From positions 1,860,001-1,924,000 of the forward strand of contig NC_013165.1 in the NCBI RefSeq assembly GCF_000023885.1: a stretch of 64,000 nt of DNA. Reading direction: 5' to 3'. Both the position numbers and the translations under genes were made by a program. Under the pieces are notes generated by a model, which ran no database searches, had not been told where the DNA came from, and saw only the letters and a list, made by a program, of their open reading frames with translations. Source of the stretch: Slackia heliotrinireducens DSM 20476 (GTDB lineage: Bacteria; Actinomycetota; Coriobacteriia; Coriobacteriales; Eggerthellaceae). Positions 16,630 to 26,153 of this stretch are shown one piece after another (position 1 is the first letter of the stretch; the number at the start of each line of letters is the position of its first letter).

Positions 16630-17433
16630 TTAACCTGCATGTACGGCATGAGCCGCCTGCACAAGCGCGGGAATGTCGAAAATCGGCACAGATTCGTCTG
16701 GCGACGGCGAACCCTTGCGGATGTGCATGAGATATTCGATGTTGCCGTCTCCGCCGGAAATGGGCGAAAAGTCCAGGCCGCACACCGTAAACCCGGCGCA
16801 CTGCGCCTCGGAAAGCACCTGTTCGATAACGGATTGGTGCACCCGAACGTCCTTTACCACACCCTTTTTGTTCAAGGCGGTGCGGCCCGCTTCGAACTGA
16901 GGCTTGATCAAGCACACCGCCGAGGCGCCTTCGCGAATCATGCCCGCCATGGGCGTAAGCACTTTGTCAAGCGAAATGAACGAAACGTCCGTCGCCGCGA
17001 AATCCGCAGGCCCTCCCAGGGTTTCGGACGTGACCGAACGAGCGTCGATGCCCTCGAGGCTCACCACCCGGGGGTCAGCCAGAAGCTTCGGGGCCAGCTG
17101 GTCGTGACCGACGTCGATGGAGAACACGCGCGCCGCTCCGAACGACAGCATGCAATCGGTGAACCCGCCCGTAGACGAGCCCACATCCACGCAGGTCATA
17201 CCCTGTATATCCAGACCGAACGCCCGCAGGGCATGTTCGAGCTTCAATCCCCCGCGGCCCACATACGCGCAAGCCGTGCCCTGCACCTCGATAGCATCGC
17301 CGTCGTCAACACCAAGACTCGCCTTTGTCACATTCCGTCCGTTGACGAACACCAGTCCCGCCGCAATCGACGCCTTCGCCTTGGCCCGAGAGGGCTCAAG
17401 GCCGCGCTCCACCAGCGCCACATCCAAACGCAT
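16630..17433 (-). CDS. tlyA: TlyA-family 23S/16S rRNA 2'-O-methyltransferase (FtsJ-like)
   Basis: A 267-residue protein: an N-terminal S4 RNA-binding domain (MRLDVALVERGLEPSRAKAK, residues 1-60), then an FtsJ methyltransferase fold with the SAM motif DVGSSTGGFTD, the catalytic-region strands ATDVSFISLDKVL and LIKPQFEAGR. TlyA methylates C1409 of 16S and C1920 of 23S rRNA in actinobacteria. The start at 17433 is used because homologues begin MRLDV. The 35 codons upstream are compositionally unlike protein. In many Actinobacteria tlyA neighbours NAD kinase and recN; here it does not. Confidence 0.92.
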   Translation of the reverse strand: MRLDVALVERGLEPSRAKAKASIAAGLVFVNGRNVTKASLGVDDGDAIEVQGTACAYVGRGGLKLEHALRAFGLDIQGMTCVDVGSSTGGFTDCMLSFGAARVFSIDVGHDQLAPKLLADPRVVSLEGIDARSVTSETLGGPADFAATDVSFISLDKVLTPMAGMIREGASAVCLIKPQFEAGRTALNKKGVVKDVRVHQSVIEQVLSEAQCAGFTVCGLDFSPISGGDGNIEYLMHIRKGSPSPDESVPIFDIPALVQAAHAVHAG

Positions 17434-17708
17434 ACCCAACACAGTCCCTTTCCACGTACCCACACACATTGTACCAACGCGCATTCGGAAAGAGGTACGG
17501 CAATCGGCATGGCGCCGCGCGGGTCTGCGGAGCTTCAAAAGGACATCAGCCGACAGCGTCGCGACACGGGTTTTCGGGCTGGCCCCTGTTCATGTTTGCA
17601 GTCAACCGTGCATCTTATTGGCCCAGAATGCATCTTGGCGCCACGCGGTCGAACGACGACAACTCGACAGATACAATGCCGCCGAATCCAATAAGAAAGG
17701 CAGCAACC

Positions 17709-19094
17709 ATGGGTTTGGCGGTGTTCGTTGTATTGGCGGCTTTGGAAATCGCGCTCGCGGTGCGGACATACACGAAGAGGCACGAAAACTCGAAGCAGCG
17801 AGAGGCCCGCATCTTCGTCCGCGTAGTCCAGCTGGCTGTGGTATCGGTTGCGCTGATTGTGCCCACCGGGCAGAAATGGCGGTTCGTTCCTGTGCTCTGC
17901 TTCCTGACATTGCTGCTGGTCATCGCAGTCATAGTTGCGCTGGCCAAACGGAACATTGCAGGCAAGCCCCGCAAGCAAGCCGGCGTTATTGCCTCCTGCG
18001 TGGCGTGCGTGTCAGCGCTGAGCGTTCTGCTGGTTCCCGCATTCGTGTTCACGGGATATTCCGGTCTGCCGACCACAGGCGAATACCAGGTCGCGGAAAC
18101 CTCCGCCATTCTGGTCGACGGCTCGCGCATCGACCCGTTCGAGCAAGACGGAAGCGCCCGCGAAGTGCCGGTCCACTTCTATTACCCCGCTGCCACGAAC
18201 GGCCACGCAAGCGAGTTTCCGCTGGTCGTGTTCTCGCACGGCGCATTCGGCTACTATCAGAACAACACCTCCACATACATGGAGCTCGCAAGCAACGGTT
18301 ACGTTGTCGTGGCGCTGGACCATCCGCACCATGCCTTCTTCACCACCGACACCACCGGGCAGACGGTCATCGTCAACCGGGATTTCCTGAACACCGCGCT
18401 CGACATCTCGTCGCAGGACGCCACCAAGCTGGACCCGCAGGAGCAGCTCGCCATCTATCAGGATTGGATGGCACTGCGCACGGCGGACATGGGATTCGTG
18501 CTTGATGAGCTGGAGCAGGCCGGCGAAAGCGCCGTGCTGGACGGCAGCTGGTTTACAGCGGACAACAACGACGATGAAATCCTGGGCATCCTGGGCACCA
18601 TCGACTACTCGAAAATCGGCCTGATGGGACACTCCATGGGCGGCGCGACCAGCGTTCAGCTGGGGCGCGAGCGCGACGACGTAACGGCCGTCATCGATCT
18701 GGACGGCACGATGCTCGGAGAGTACACGGGCGTATCCGACGGCAAACTCACCGTAAACGAAGAGCCCTACACGGTTCCCGTGCTTGAATTCGTGAACTGG
18801 GAGACCTATAACGAATTGGCCAAAGGTATGGAGGAGTTCCGCGCAGAAGGCGGCGCGTACGCCAACGACGAGCTGATGCGCAACGCTGCGGACGGCTACA
18901 CCGTCACAATTCGCGACACGGAGCACATGGACTTCACCGACCTGCCGCTGCTGTCCCCCACCCTGGGCAACATGCTGGGCAGTGGCGAGCGCGACTCAGC
19001 GGAGACGATGACCATCGTCAACTCGGTTGTGCTGGACTTTTTCGACTGCTATCTGAAAGGACAGGGCGCTTTCTCGGTGCAAGACGTGTACTGA
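17709..19094 (+). CDS. membrane-anchored alpha/beta hydrolase (PAF-acetylhydrolase / dienelactone hydrolase-like)
   Basis: A 461-residue protein. Residues 1-115 hold about four hydrophobic helices. The rest is an extracytoplasmic alpha/beta hydrolase with oxyanion region VVFSHGAFGYYQN, nucleophile elbow GHSMGGATS, and a C-terminal DTEHMDFTD that likely gives the catalytic His. The architecture resembles bacterial platelet-activating-factor acetylhydrolase-like lipases. The start at 17709 has AGAAAGG eight bases upstream; in-frame codons further upstream have no ribosome site. It is followed after 18 bases by a LytTR regulator and a DUF3021 protein, so the three may be co-transcribed. Confidence 0.82.
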   Translation: MGLAVFVVLAALEIALAVRTYTKRHENSKQREARIFVRVVQLAVVSVALIVPTGQKWRFVPVLCFLTLLLVIAVIVALAKRNIAGKPRKQAGVIASCVACVSALSVLLVPAFVFTGYSGLPTTGEYQVAETSAILVDGSRIDPFEQDGSAREVPVHFYYPAATNGHASEFPLVVFSHGAFGYYQNNTSTYMELASNGYVVVALDHPHHAFFTTDTTGQTVIVNRDFLNTALDISSQDATKLDPQEQLAIYQDWMALRTADMGFVLDELEQAGESAVLDGSWFTADNNDDEILGILGTIDYSKIGLMGHSMGGATSVQLGRERDDVTAVIDLDGTMLGEYTGVSDGKLTVNEEPYTVPVLEFVNWETYNELAKGMEEFRAEGGAYANDELMRNAADGYTVTIRDTEHMDFTDLPLLSPTLGNMLGSGERDSAETMTIVNSVVLDFFDCYLKGQGAFSVQDVY

Positions 19095-19112
19095 TCGCCC
19101 GCGAAACGAAAC

Positions 19113-19553
19113 ATGGATGTTGAAATCGAACGCATTGGCGAAGGCGAAAAGGAGCTCGTCCTGATCCGCTGCCGCGCGGTGACCGACGAAGTGCGCGAAA
19201 TCGCCGACTTCGTCAAGTCACGCCAAGGCAGGCTGATGGGCGTGCTGGAAGGCATGCAGTACGAGGTGCCGCTGCCGGACGTGCATTACATCGAGTCGGT
19301 GGACGGCAGAACCTTTCTGTACACGAAAGACCAGGTCTTCGAGACGCCGTACCGCATTTACGAACTTGAAAACCGGCTTGCAGGCAAGCAATTCCTGCGC
19401 ATCTCGAAGTCGATGCTGCTGAACCTGATGAAGGTGGGTTCCATCCGGCCGGCGTTCAACGGACGCTTCGTGGCCGTGTTGCGGTCGGGTGAGGAAGTTA
19501 TCGTATCCCGCAGCTACGTAAAGGGTCTCAAAGCCGCTCTGAGAGGAGAATAG
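19113..19553 (+). CDS. LytTR-domain transcriptional regulator
   Basis: A 146-residue stand-alone LytTR DNA-binding protein. A short N-terminal part is followed by the LytTR beta-fold: IPLPDVHYIESVDGRTFLYT-like strand, RIYELENRL, FLRISKSMLLNLMKV and SRSYVKGLK. No receiver domain is present. Such short LytTR proteins are nearly always paired with a DUF3021 membrane protein that inhibits them at the membrane, as found here three bases downstream. They regulate membrane or efflux functions and often themselves. Confidence 0.92.
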   Translation: MDVEIERIGEGEKELVLIRCRAVTDEVREIADFVKSRQGRLMGVLEGMQYEVPLPDVHYIESVDGRTFLYTKDQVFETPYRIYELENRLAGKQFLRISKSMLLNLMKVGSIRPAFNGRFVAVLRSGEEVIVSRSYVKGLKAALRGE

Positions 19554-19556
19554 AGC

Positions 19557-19997
19557 ATGGACCTGAAGCAGTTTCTTGTTCAAAAACTGTCGCTGTTCTT
19601 TATGCTGACCACTCTGATCACCCTTGTGATATGCGCGTTCGGGCTGTACTTGGACGCGGATGCGCAGTTCGGCTACAACGAGCTGCTGACGCCCGTGCGC
19701 ATCGCCGCCCTGTGCGTGATTCCCACGCTGGTGACGTATTCGCGCCATGAGCTTACGCCCCGCCAGATGAAGGCGCGCATGGCGCTGGAGCTGGCACTAA
19801 TCGAAGCGGTCGTGCTTGCCCTTGCGTTCACGAGCCCCGCCATCGACACGGACCGGGCGTCGGTGGTTGCGGCCATTGCGGGCAGCGTGCTGGGGATTTA
19901 CGTGCTGGCCAGGCTTTTCTCGTGGCTGCACGACTCCGCCCAAGCCCGCGAGCTGAACGCCGAGCTGGCCCGATTCCAACAACTCTTTGAGGAATAA
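19557..19997 (+). CDS. DUF3021 membrane protein (LytTR antagonist type)
   Basis: A 146-residue protein with four predicted transmembrane helices (residues about 10-32, 45-65, 78-95, 103-122) and a cytoplasmic helical tail rich in Ala, Arg and Glu. It is the usual partner of the preceding LytTR protein: DUF3021 proteins hold the regulator inactive at the membrane (LytTR regulatory systems). Ribosome site AGAGGAGAAT lies inside the end of the LytTR gene, indicating coupling. Confidence 0.87.
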   Translation: MDLKQFLVQKLSLFFMLTTLITLVICAFGLYLDADAQFGYNELLTPVRIAALCVIPTLVTYSRHELTPRQMKARMALELALIEAVVLALAFTSPAIDTDRASVVAAIAGSVLGIYVLARLFSWLHDSAQARELNAELARFQQLFEE

Positions 19998-20142
19998 CCC
20001 GCAGCTGAACCGTGGACAGGAGACGCAGGTTCGCTCAACAAAGCACAAACCTACCTATGCTCCCTGCTCACCCACCCACAATACGTGTCGAATCCGTTAC
20101 AATAGGCAGGTGTCTCAACCCCTACGCGCAAAGGAGCTGCCC

Positions 20143-21126
<984 letters not shown>

Positions 21127-21150
21127 CGCCTGATAACACCTGGTATGCAG

Positions 21151-21186
21151 AAGGCCCTTCCGATTCAACGTCGGAAGGGCCTTTTC
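21151..21186 (+). terminator. terminator of guaA (probably bidirectional)
   Basis: AAGGCCCTTCCGA and TCGGAAGGGCCTT form a 13-bp stem followed by TTTTC, between convergent guaA and the radical SAM gene. Confidence 0.88.
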
Positions 21187-21215
21187 GCAGATCGCAACCG
21201 TACGGGGACGAAACG

Positions 21216-22214
21216 TCACCCGCGCTCGGTCATGCCGGGGATGGGTATGGGCGGCACATGGTCGTACCCCGGCTTTTCGAGCAGCTGGTTCATGGCGGCC
21301 AGCACCTCCGCCTTCTGCTCGGGGAAATGTCCGCGCACCGTGCAGTCGCCGAGCACGGTGGAATCCACAAACTCGCAGTCGTCCAGCTCGAGGCCCGCAA
21401 CCATGTTCCGGGTCTCGATAAGCCGCTGGTGGAAGGTGAGCTGATGGAAGCCGCCCTCCTGGGCGATTTTGAACAACGGCGTGTTGGGCCACAGAAGCAG
21501 GCCCGTCACCCAGATGCGCTTCGGCTGAGCCGCATTCAGAAACGCGATGGAGCCCGGCGCATGCAGATGCGTCAGTTCCGTACCGCCCAGACCTGCGATC
21601 ATGGTGAATGAGAAGTCGATGTCCAGCTTATGCAGCCTGCGGCAGGCCTCCAAGGCGTCGTCAATCTTGATGCCCTTGCACATGAAATCGAGAATCTCCT
21701 GCGCGCCGCTTTCCAGCCCGATGTGCACCTCGCGCAAACCCGCGTCGGCAAGCTCCTCCAGTTCTTCTTCGGTCTTCGCGAGCACGTCGTCGAAGCGGGC
21801 GTACATGGCTATCTCGTCCACCCACGGCATGAAATAGGCGATAATCTCGAAAATCTGCCTGAGCATGTCCATGGGAAGCGAAAGCGGGTTTTCGCCCAGC
21901 AGGAACACCCGGTGTTTGTCCTGCGCGTACGGAATGAGCATCTGGGCCTTCGCGGCGATTTCCGGCAGGGAGAACACGTAGCGCTCGTCGTTGGCGAAGT
22001 CGCAGAATTTGCACCTATGCCAGCTGCACCCAAGCTGCACCTCCAGCGGCGCCGACGTGCGCCCTTCCCAAATGGGCATGTAGATCTGCTCGCCCGTGAA
22101 TAGCCGCACATCCACGTAGCGCTGCTCCTGCCCGGCCTCGGACGCTTGTGTCCCGCCCTGGACCTGCGCGTTCATATCGGGACCGTCGGCATGGTCATGG
22201 CCGTTGCTCGTCAT
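21216..22214 (-). CDS. radical SAM protein of unknown substrate
   Basis: A 332-residue radical SAM enzyme. The cluster motif is spaced CX4CX2C (GCSWHRCKFCDF, residues about 69-80) instead of the classical CX3CX2C. This variant is known in a group of Fe-S oxidoreductases that start with a 'GC-W-(N/H)-(R/K)-C-x-FC' signature. The barrel follows with LLGENPLSLP, GLREVHIGLESGAQEIL and MIAGLGGTE. The start at 22214 is set by GAGG with normal spacing. It is a single gene, convergent with guaA. The reaction cannot be predicted; family members are often annotated as tRNA-modifying or coproporphyrinogen-oxidase-like without proof. Confidence 0.85.
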   Translation of the reverse strand: MTSNGHDHADGPDMNAQVQGGTQASEAGQEQRYVDVRLFTGEQIYMPIWEGRTSAPLEVQLGCSWHRCKFCDFANDERYVFSLPEIAAKAQMLIPYAQDKHRVFLLGENPLSLPMDMLRQIFEIIAYFMPWVDEIAMYARFDDVLAKTEEELEELADAGLREVHIGLESGAQEILDFMCKGIKIDDALEACRRLHKLDIDFSFTMIAGLGGTELTHLHAPGSIAFLNAAQPKRIWVTGLLLWPNTPLFKIAQEGGFHQLTFHQRLIETRNMVAGLELDDCEFVDSTVLGDCTVRGHFPEQKAEVLAAMNQLLEKPGYDHVPPIPIPGMTERG

Positions 22215-22404
22215 GGCAAGTCCTCGCATTCTCCCGTAGCGTCTGTGACAGGTGCCCTTCGCTATGTATAATCTGATAGTGACATTATACGGCAGCCGCC
22301 ACGGCATCGTTCTTCATGAGGGCATATGACACTGTTGTGGCTAGCCGAGCGCAGGCAACGCGCACCAGAACAAGCCTTGAAACCGAACTGGAGGGGATGC
22401 GGCC

Positions 22405-23220
22405 ATGGACGCCAGAACGTACCGGACCGAAAGCGGAACCGTGCACTATTGGACCGACACCACCGCCGGCCCGGATGCGCCTTGGCTCGTGTTCCTACCC
22501 GGCCTTACCGCCGACCACACGCTGTTCGACGCGCAGATGGAACACTTCTCCGGAAGGGCGAACTGCCTGGTGTGGGACGCGCCCGCCCACGGGGCATCGC
22601 GCCCCTACCCGCTGGACTTCACCATGGACGACTACGCCTGCATCCTCCATGACATCCTGCAAAGCGAAGGGGCTTCGCGCCCTGTGCTGATCGGCCAGTC
22701 GCTGGGCGGCTACGTCTCCCAGGCGTACATGGACCTCTTCCCCGGAACCGCGGCCGGGTTCGTCTCGATCGACTCGTCGACGCTCAAGCGGAAGTACTAC
22801 CCCACCTGGGAAGTGAAGTTCCTGCGCCACACCAAGGGCATGTACCTGTCCATTCCCTGGGCGCTGCTCAAACCCTGGGGCGCATGGGGCGCCGCCGAAA
22901 CGCCGCAGGGCCGGGCCAACATGCGCTCGTTCATGGACGGCTTCGCCAAACGGGAATACTGCGAACTGGCCGGGCACGGCTACCGGATGCTTGCCGACGC
23001 GCTGGAATCGGGCCGGACGTACGACATCGACTGCCCCGCCCTGCTGCTGTGCGGCGAAAAGGACCATGCCGGCGACGTGAAGGCGTTCAATCGGGAATGG
23101 ACCGCCGGCGAAGGAATCCCCCTGGTGTGGGTGCCCGGCGCGGGCCACAACGCCAACGTCGACAATCCGGAATTCGTGAACGTGCAAATCGAACGGTTCG
23201 TCGCGGGTCTGGACGCATAG
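22405..23220 (+). CDS. alpha/beta hydrolase
   Basis: A 271-residue cytoplasmic alpha/beta hydrolase. The oxyanion strand FLPGLTADHTLFDAQ is followed by DAPAHGASRPY, the nucleophile elbow IGQSLGGYVSQ (Ser), a cap region around residues 130-200, ALLLCGEKDHAG with the acid residue, and GAGHNANVDNPE with the catalytic His. It resembles esterases and MenH/BioH-like hydrolases; no substrate can be assigned. GGAGGGG precedes the ATG by about ten bases. The gene ends at a bidirectional terminator shared with the convergent lipoprotein gene. Confidence 0.87.
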   Translation: MDARTYRTESGTVHYWTDTTAGPDAPWLVFLPGLTADHTLFDAQMEHFSGRANCLVWDAPAHGASRPYPLDFTMDDYACILHDILQSEGASRPVLIGQSLGGYVSQAYMDLFPGTAAGFVSIDSSTLKRKYYPTWEVKFLRHTKGMYLSIPWALLKPWGAWGAAETPQGRANMRSFMDGFAKREYCELAGHGYRMLADALESGRTYDIDCPALLLCGEKDHAGDVKAFNREWTAGEGIPLVWVPGAGHNANVDNPEFVNVQIERFVAGLDA

Positions 23221-23251
23221 CTCGCTCCGCGCGGCCGCCTGCCCGCACCGC

Positions 23252-23280
23252 AAAAAAGCCGGGCGCGAAGGCCCGGCTTC
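23252..23280. terminator. bidirectional terminator
   Basis: AAGCCGGGC and GCCCGGCTT around six bases. On the minus strand the stem runs into TTTTTT, so it serves the lipoprotein gene best; on the plus strand it follows the hydrolase. Confidence 0.85.
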
Positions 23281-23306
23281 CGTTCTCTACCTATGTATAC
23301 GCAGCG

Positions 23307-23858
23307 CTAGTCGATGGTGTCGGCGTAGGCTTCCACGCTTTGGGCGCTCAGCCCGAACTCGTCATCCCCTCCCAGCGGGATGGCCAGGATGGAATAGGCG
23401 TAGCCGTCATCGGTCCAGACGGTCTTGGCCGCCGCGTCCTCCACGTACCCGTAGCAGGTCGCTTCGACATCGGAATCCAACTGCATGGTCCACTCCAGAG
23501 GATACTCGCCGTAGTCGCCGGAGATGTCCCCGCCTTCGGCCAGGCTCGGGTCGCCCTTGCGCACGATGACCTGGTTCGCGGCGTTGTCATAGGTGACTTC
23601 CACCAAGCCTTCCATGGCGCGGTAGGTGACCTCGAAAGGTTCGCCGACCCCGGCGTCGAGCGTCTCGTCGACGTCGAATTCGATGCCCGAGAACTCGACC
23701 GCCTCTGCGGCGTCGGCGGCATCGATCCAGGGGTTGGCGATCTGGGTGTTCTCCCCCTGCGCCTGCGTTTCCTCGGCGGCGTCGTTTCCGGCGCAACCGG
23801 CAAGCGCGACGCAGCACATCAAGGCGGCGCATGACACAACAGCGATCAGCTTCTTCAT
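23307..23858 (-). CDS. secreted lipoprotein of unknown function
   Basis: A 183-residue protein with a typical lipoprotein signal (MKKLIAVVSCAALMCCVALAGC, lipobox LAGC) and an acidic mature part. The folded part has repeated beta-strand patterns such as GEPFEVTYRAMEGLVEVTYD and NQVIVRKGDPSLAEGG, and ends in an acidic tail. The pattern reminds of small extracytoplasmic DUF-type lipoproteins of anaerobes, but I do not recognise a family. The start has AGAAAGG upstream. Divergent from the MerR gene, which could regulate it. Confidence 0.75.
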   Translation of the reverse strand: MKKLIAVVSCAALMCCVALAGCAGNDAAEETQAQGENTQIANPWIDAADAAEAVEFSGIEFDVDETLDAGVGEPFEVTYRAMEGLVEVTYDNAANQVIVRKGDPSLAEGGDISGDYGEYPLEWTMQLDSDVEATCYGYVEDAAAKTVWTDDGYAYSILAIPLGGDDEFGLSAQSVEAYADTID

Positions 23859-24060
23859 AACAGCACCTTTCTGTCGGAGTTGCCTGCACACCGGTATTGT
23901 ATCGCGAACCGAGGCCGGCATGCACCCCGACCTCCAGGCTATGCCGATTTGCAACGTTCGGCAGGTCGCGCAGCGTTTGCAGCATAGGCAGGCTCCGCAC
24001 CGCACGATTCCGGACACCCCGCTGGTGTATAATCCGCAGAAAGGATCTACGGGGGAATGT

Positions 24061-24981
24061 ATGGAACACCTGACCATAGGCCAGATGGCCGAACGGAACT
24101 GCGTCAGCCGCAAAACGCTTCGCCTCTACCATGACCTGGGCCTGCTCGTGCCCGAATACGTCGACGAATCGAACGGCCGCCGCTACTACAACGAGGACCA
24201 GCGCTACGTCCTCGACGCGATCCAGCGACTGCAGGCCATAGGCATGTCGCTTTCGGAAATCAACGAGGCCGTCAACGAGACGGATGCCGAAGAGCTCAAA
24301 AAGCTGCTGGAGCATCAGCTCGAACTGAACCGTCAGAAGCAGGTCTCCCTCGGAGTCGCCATGAACACCAACCGCGAACTGCTGGAAGGCATACGCATGC
24401 GCATGGAAATCGACCGCCGGCCCCATGCCCTGCCCTCGGTGCAGATCCAGGAGTGCGAGGCCTTCCCCATGCTGGTGTTCACCTGCGAAGAGCTGGGCAT
24501 TCCGCCCATCACCTACGGCATGCACCCGGATTGTCTGGACCAGTGGTACCGCGTCATGGACAGCACGAAGCGCATGATCGCCGAGCTGGTCGACGAATCC
24601 GGCATCGACGTTCCCATCCCCTTGCTGTTCCACCGCGTCGGAGTCGTGAACGAGAAAGACGACCACGACGGCCGCGTCCGGTATTGCCGGAAGGTGTTCA
24701 TCGGCATCGACGCTGCCCTTGCCGACGTTTTGAAGAGGAGCACCGAGCTGCCCGCGGGAACCTACCTGACCCTCGGCGGCGAGTGCACCGACATGGTGGG
24801 CATGTGCAGCGGCCAGTGCATGACGAAGGTGTGCATGGACCGCCTGTTCGAGTTCGCCGAGAAGCACCGGTTCAAGACCGACGGGATGTGCTACACCGAA
24901 TGCCTTCCCGACCCGTTGGCGCTGCGGTCCTCCGCCGTCGAGACCCTGAACCGCACGCGGCTGCGCATCCTGGAGGAATAA
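24061..24981 (+). CDS. MerR-family regulator with GyrI-like effector domain
   Basis: A 306-residue protein. Residues 1-75 are a MerR winged helix (LTIGQMAERNCVSRKTLRLYHDLGLL, NGRRYYNEDQ). A dimerisation helix to about 125 and a C-terminal GyrI-like small-molecule-binding fold follow (ECEAFPMLVF, PAGTYLTLGGEC). This is the BmrR/TipA-like layout for drug or toxin sensing. The effector domain carries several cysteines (CTDMVGMCSGQC, CYTEC), unusual for GyrI domains, which might bind metal. A TATAAT lies at 24028-24033 with no good -35, as expected for MerR-type promoters with altered spacing. Confidence 0.88.
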   Translation: MEHLTIGQMAERNCVSRKTLRLYHDLGLLVPEYVDESNGRRYYNEDQRYVLDAIQRLQAIGMSLSEINEAVNETDAEELKKLLEHQLELNRQKQVSLGVAMNTNRELLEGIRMRMEIDRRPHALPSVQIQECEAFPMLVFTCEELGIPPITYGMHPDCLDQWYRVMDSTKRMIAELVDESGIDVPIPLLFHRVGVVNEKDDHDGRVRYCRKVFIGIDAALADVLKRSTELPAGTYLTLGGECTDMVGMCSGQCMTKVCMDRLFEFAEKHRFKTDGMCYTECLPDPLALRSSAVETLNRTRLRILEE

Positions 24982-24992
24982 CCCCGTCCGAA

Positions 24993-25036
24993 CGCACAAG
25001 GCCGGAACCCGTTACGGACTCCGGCCTTCTTGTGCG
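24993..25036. terminator. bidirectional terminator between MerR and the molybdo-cytochrome cluster
   Basis: CGCACAAGGCCGGA pairs with TCCGGCCTTCTTGTGCG (one bulge) across a 13-base loop. Positioned between convergent genes. Confidence 0.8.
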
Positions 25037-25051
25037 GTTCGAACCGCCCCG

Positions 25052-25330
25052 CTAGGAGGCGGATATGTACACCGTATCCACCTGCGGGCTGCACCGTCCC
25101 TCATCGTTGACCGAGCGGACCTTCAGCTCGAACACTCCCGCCTGAGGCGGCGTGAACACGAACGACCAGTTCACACGGCGTTCGTCATCGGTGTTCTCCG
25201 TGGGGTACGTGGTCCAGTTCCTTCCGTCGTCCAGACTGAACTGCACCGCCGACACGGCGTGTCCGACATCGATGGCGTATCCCTTGAGAAGGACGGGATG
25301 CCCGGCTTCGCATACGACCTGGGGAATCAT
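25052..25330 (-). CDS. Mo-co oxidoreductase dimerisation-like (Ig-fold) small protein
   Basis: A 92-residue cytoplasmic-length protein without a signal peptide, reading as the immunoglobulin-like C-terminal domain of sulfite oxidases: GYAIDVGHAVSAVQFSLDDGRNWTTYP, then WSFVFTPPQAGVFELKVRSVNDEG. The same pattern (VELSFDRGATWKTFP, WEYTFTPDAGSYYVEARAVNSDG) ends the cytochrome fusion at 26154, so the two are related. It starts four bases after the preceding gene's stop and is the last gene of the cluster. Lack of a signal is odd because its relatives act outside the cell; the start might be missed, or it may be co-exported in complex. Confidence 0.75.
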   Translation of the reverse strand: MIPQVVCEAGHPVLLKGYAIDVGHAVSAVQFSLDDGRNWTTYPTENTDDERRVNWSFVFTPPQAGVFELKVRSVNDEGRCSPQVDTVYISAS

Positions 25331-25334
25331 GGCG

Positions 25335-26141
25335 CTAGACCTCCGCGCTGGACACGCCGACGCCCGGGAAGTTTCCGTAATACTCGTCGCCCTCGTCGGT
25401 GTAAGGGTTCGGCGGAGGCGTCTGGCGCTGCTCGAATGCGACGTTCGTGATGTCCTTCGCGAAATAGCGGGCCGACGTCGAACCCAGCCATAGCTGGTTC
25501 GAGCTGCCGACGGACTCCCCTATGGGCTCGCCGTTCACTTCGGTCACGATGACGCTGTGGCGCTGGGTCACATAGCTCAGGGGCATGGCCACCTCGTAGC
25601 CGTCGGCCGAGGTGAAGACGACGGTGTTCACGTCTTCGGCCGCGCCCGCCTGCTCCATCAGGTCGGTCACCTTCACGCCGGTGATCTCGGCGTTGGCGGT
25701 GCCTCGCCCGCCTGCCAGGTTGCCTGCGCAGCTGCAGCCCATGACCACGGTGATCTTGTTCTGCTTGGTGTCGGTAAGGTCCACGGCTATCTGCTGATCC
25801 ACGTTTCCCGACACCAGGATGTTCGTGACGCTCGCCTGTCCGAGCTGCTGGGGGGCCGCCTCGACCCCTTGGGGACCGCACAGGTACTCAGGCACGGTGC
25901 CCAATGCAAGCCGGATCTCCTCGATGGAAGACAGCTGGTCCTGGTTGAACGAGAATATGCCTTCGACCGTGCTCAGGCTCACGCACTGGTCGGAGATCGT
26001 CTTCAAGCCCTGCGTTTCCAAAACGCCGCCCTGCGCTTCGTCCGGCACATCCGCTTGCGCCACAGCGGGAAGGGCCTGCACCGCCATCAACGTGGTTCCT
26101 GCCATGACGGCCAGTCCCACGGCTCCGATCCTGTTCCTCAT
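25335..26141 (-). CDS. exported sulfite-oxidase-fold (molybdopterin-binding-like) protein
   Basis: A 268-residue protein with an N-terminal signal peptide (MRNRIGAVGLAVMAGTTLMA…VAQADV). The mature part resembles a shortened oxidoreductase molybdopterin-binding (SUOX/YedY) domain: VTNILVSGNVDQQIAVDLTD, a strand with GCSCAGN at the place of the Mo-ligand cysteine, AEITGVKVTDLMEQAG, DGYEVAMPLSYV, and LWLGSTSARYFAKDI. The arginine- and histidine-rich pterin contacts are hard to see, so cofactor binding is uncertain; it may be a non-catalytic paralogue. The ATG at 26141 is chosen for its spacing to AGGAGGG. It belongs to the five-gene cluster. Confidence 0.72.
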   Translation of the reverse strand: MRNRIGAVGLAVMAGTTLMAVQALPAVAQADVPDEAQGGVLETQGLKTISDQCVSLSTVEGIFSFNQDQLSSIEEIRLALGTVPEYLCGPQGVEAAPQQLGQASVTNILVSGNVDQQIAVDLTDTKQNKITVVMGCSCAGNLAGGRGTANAEITGVKVTDLMEQAGAAEDVNTVVFTSADGYEVAMPLSYVTQRHSVIVTEVNGEPIGESVGSSNQLWLGSTSARYFAKDITNVAFEQRQTPPPNPYTDEGDEYYGNFPGVGVSSAEV

Positions 26142-26153
26142 CTGCATTCCCTC

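Noticed and set aside
25033-25046. GCGGTTCGAACCGC palindrome, considered as part of a tRNA T-arm
   Set aside because: No acceptor, D or anticodon arms can be folded around it.
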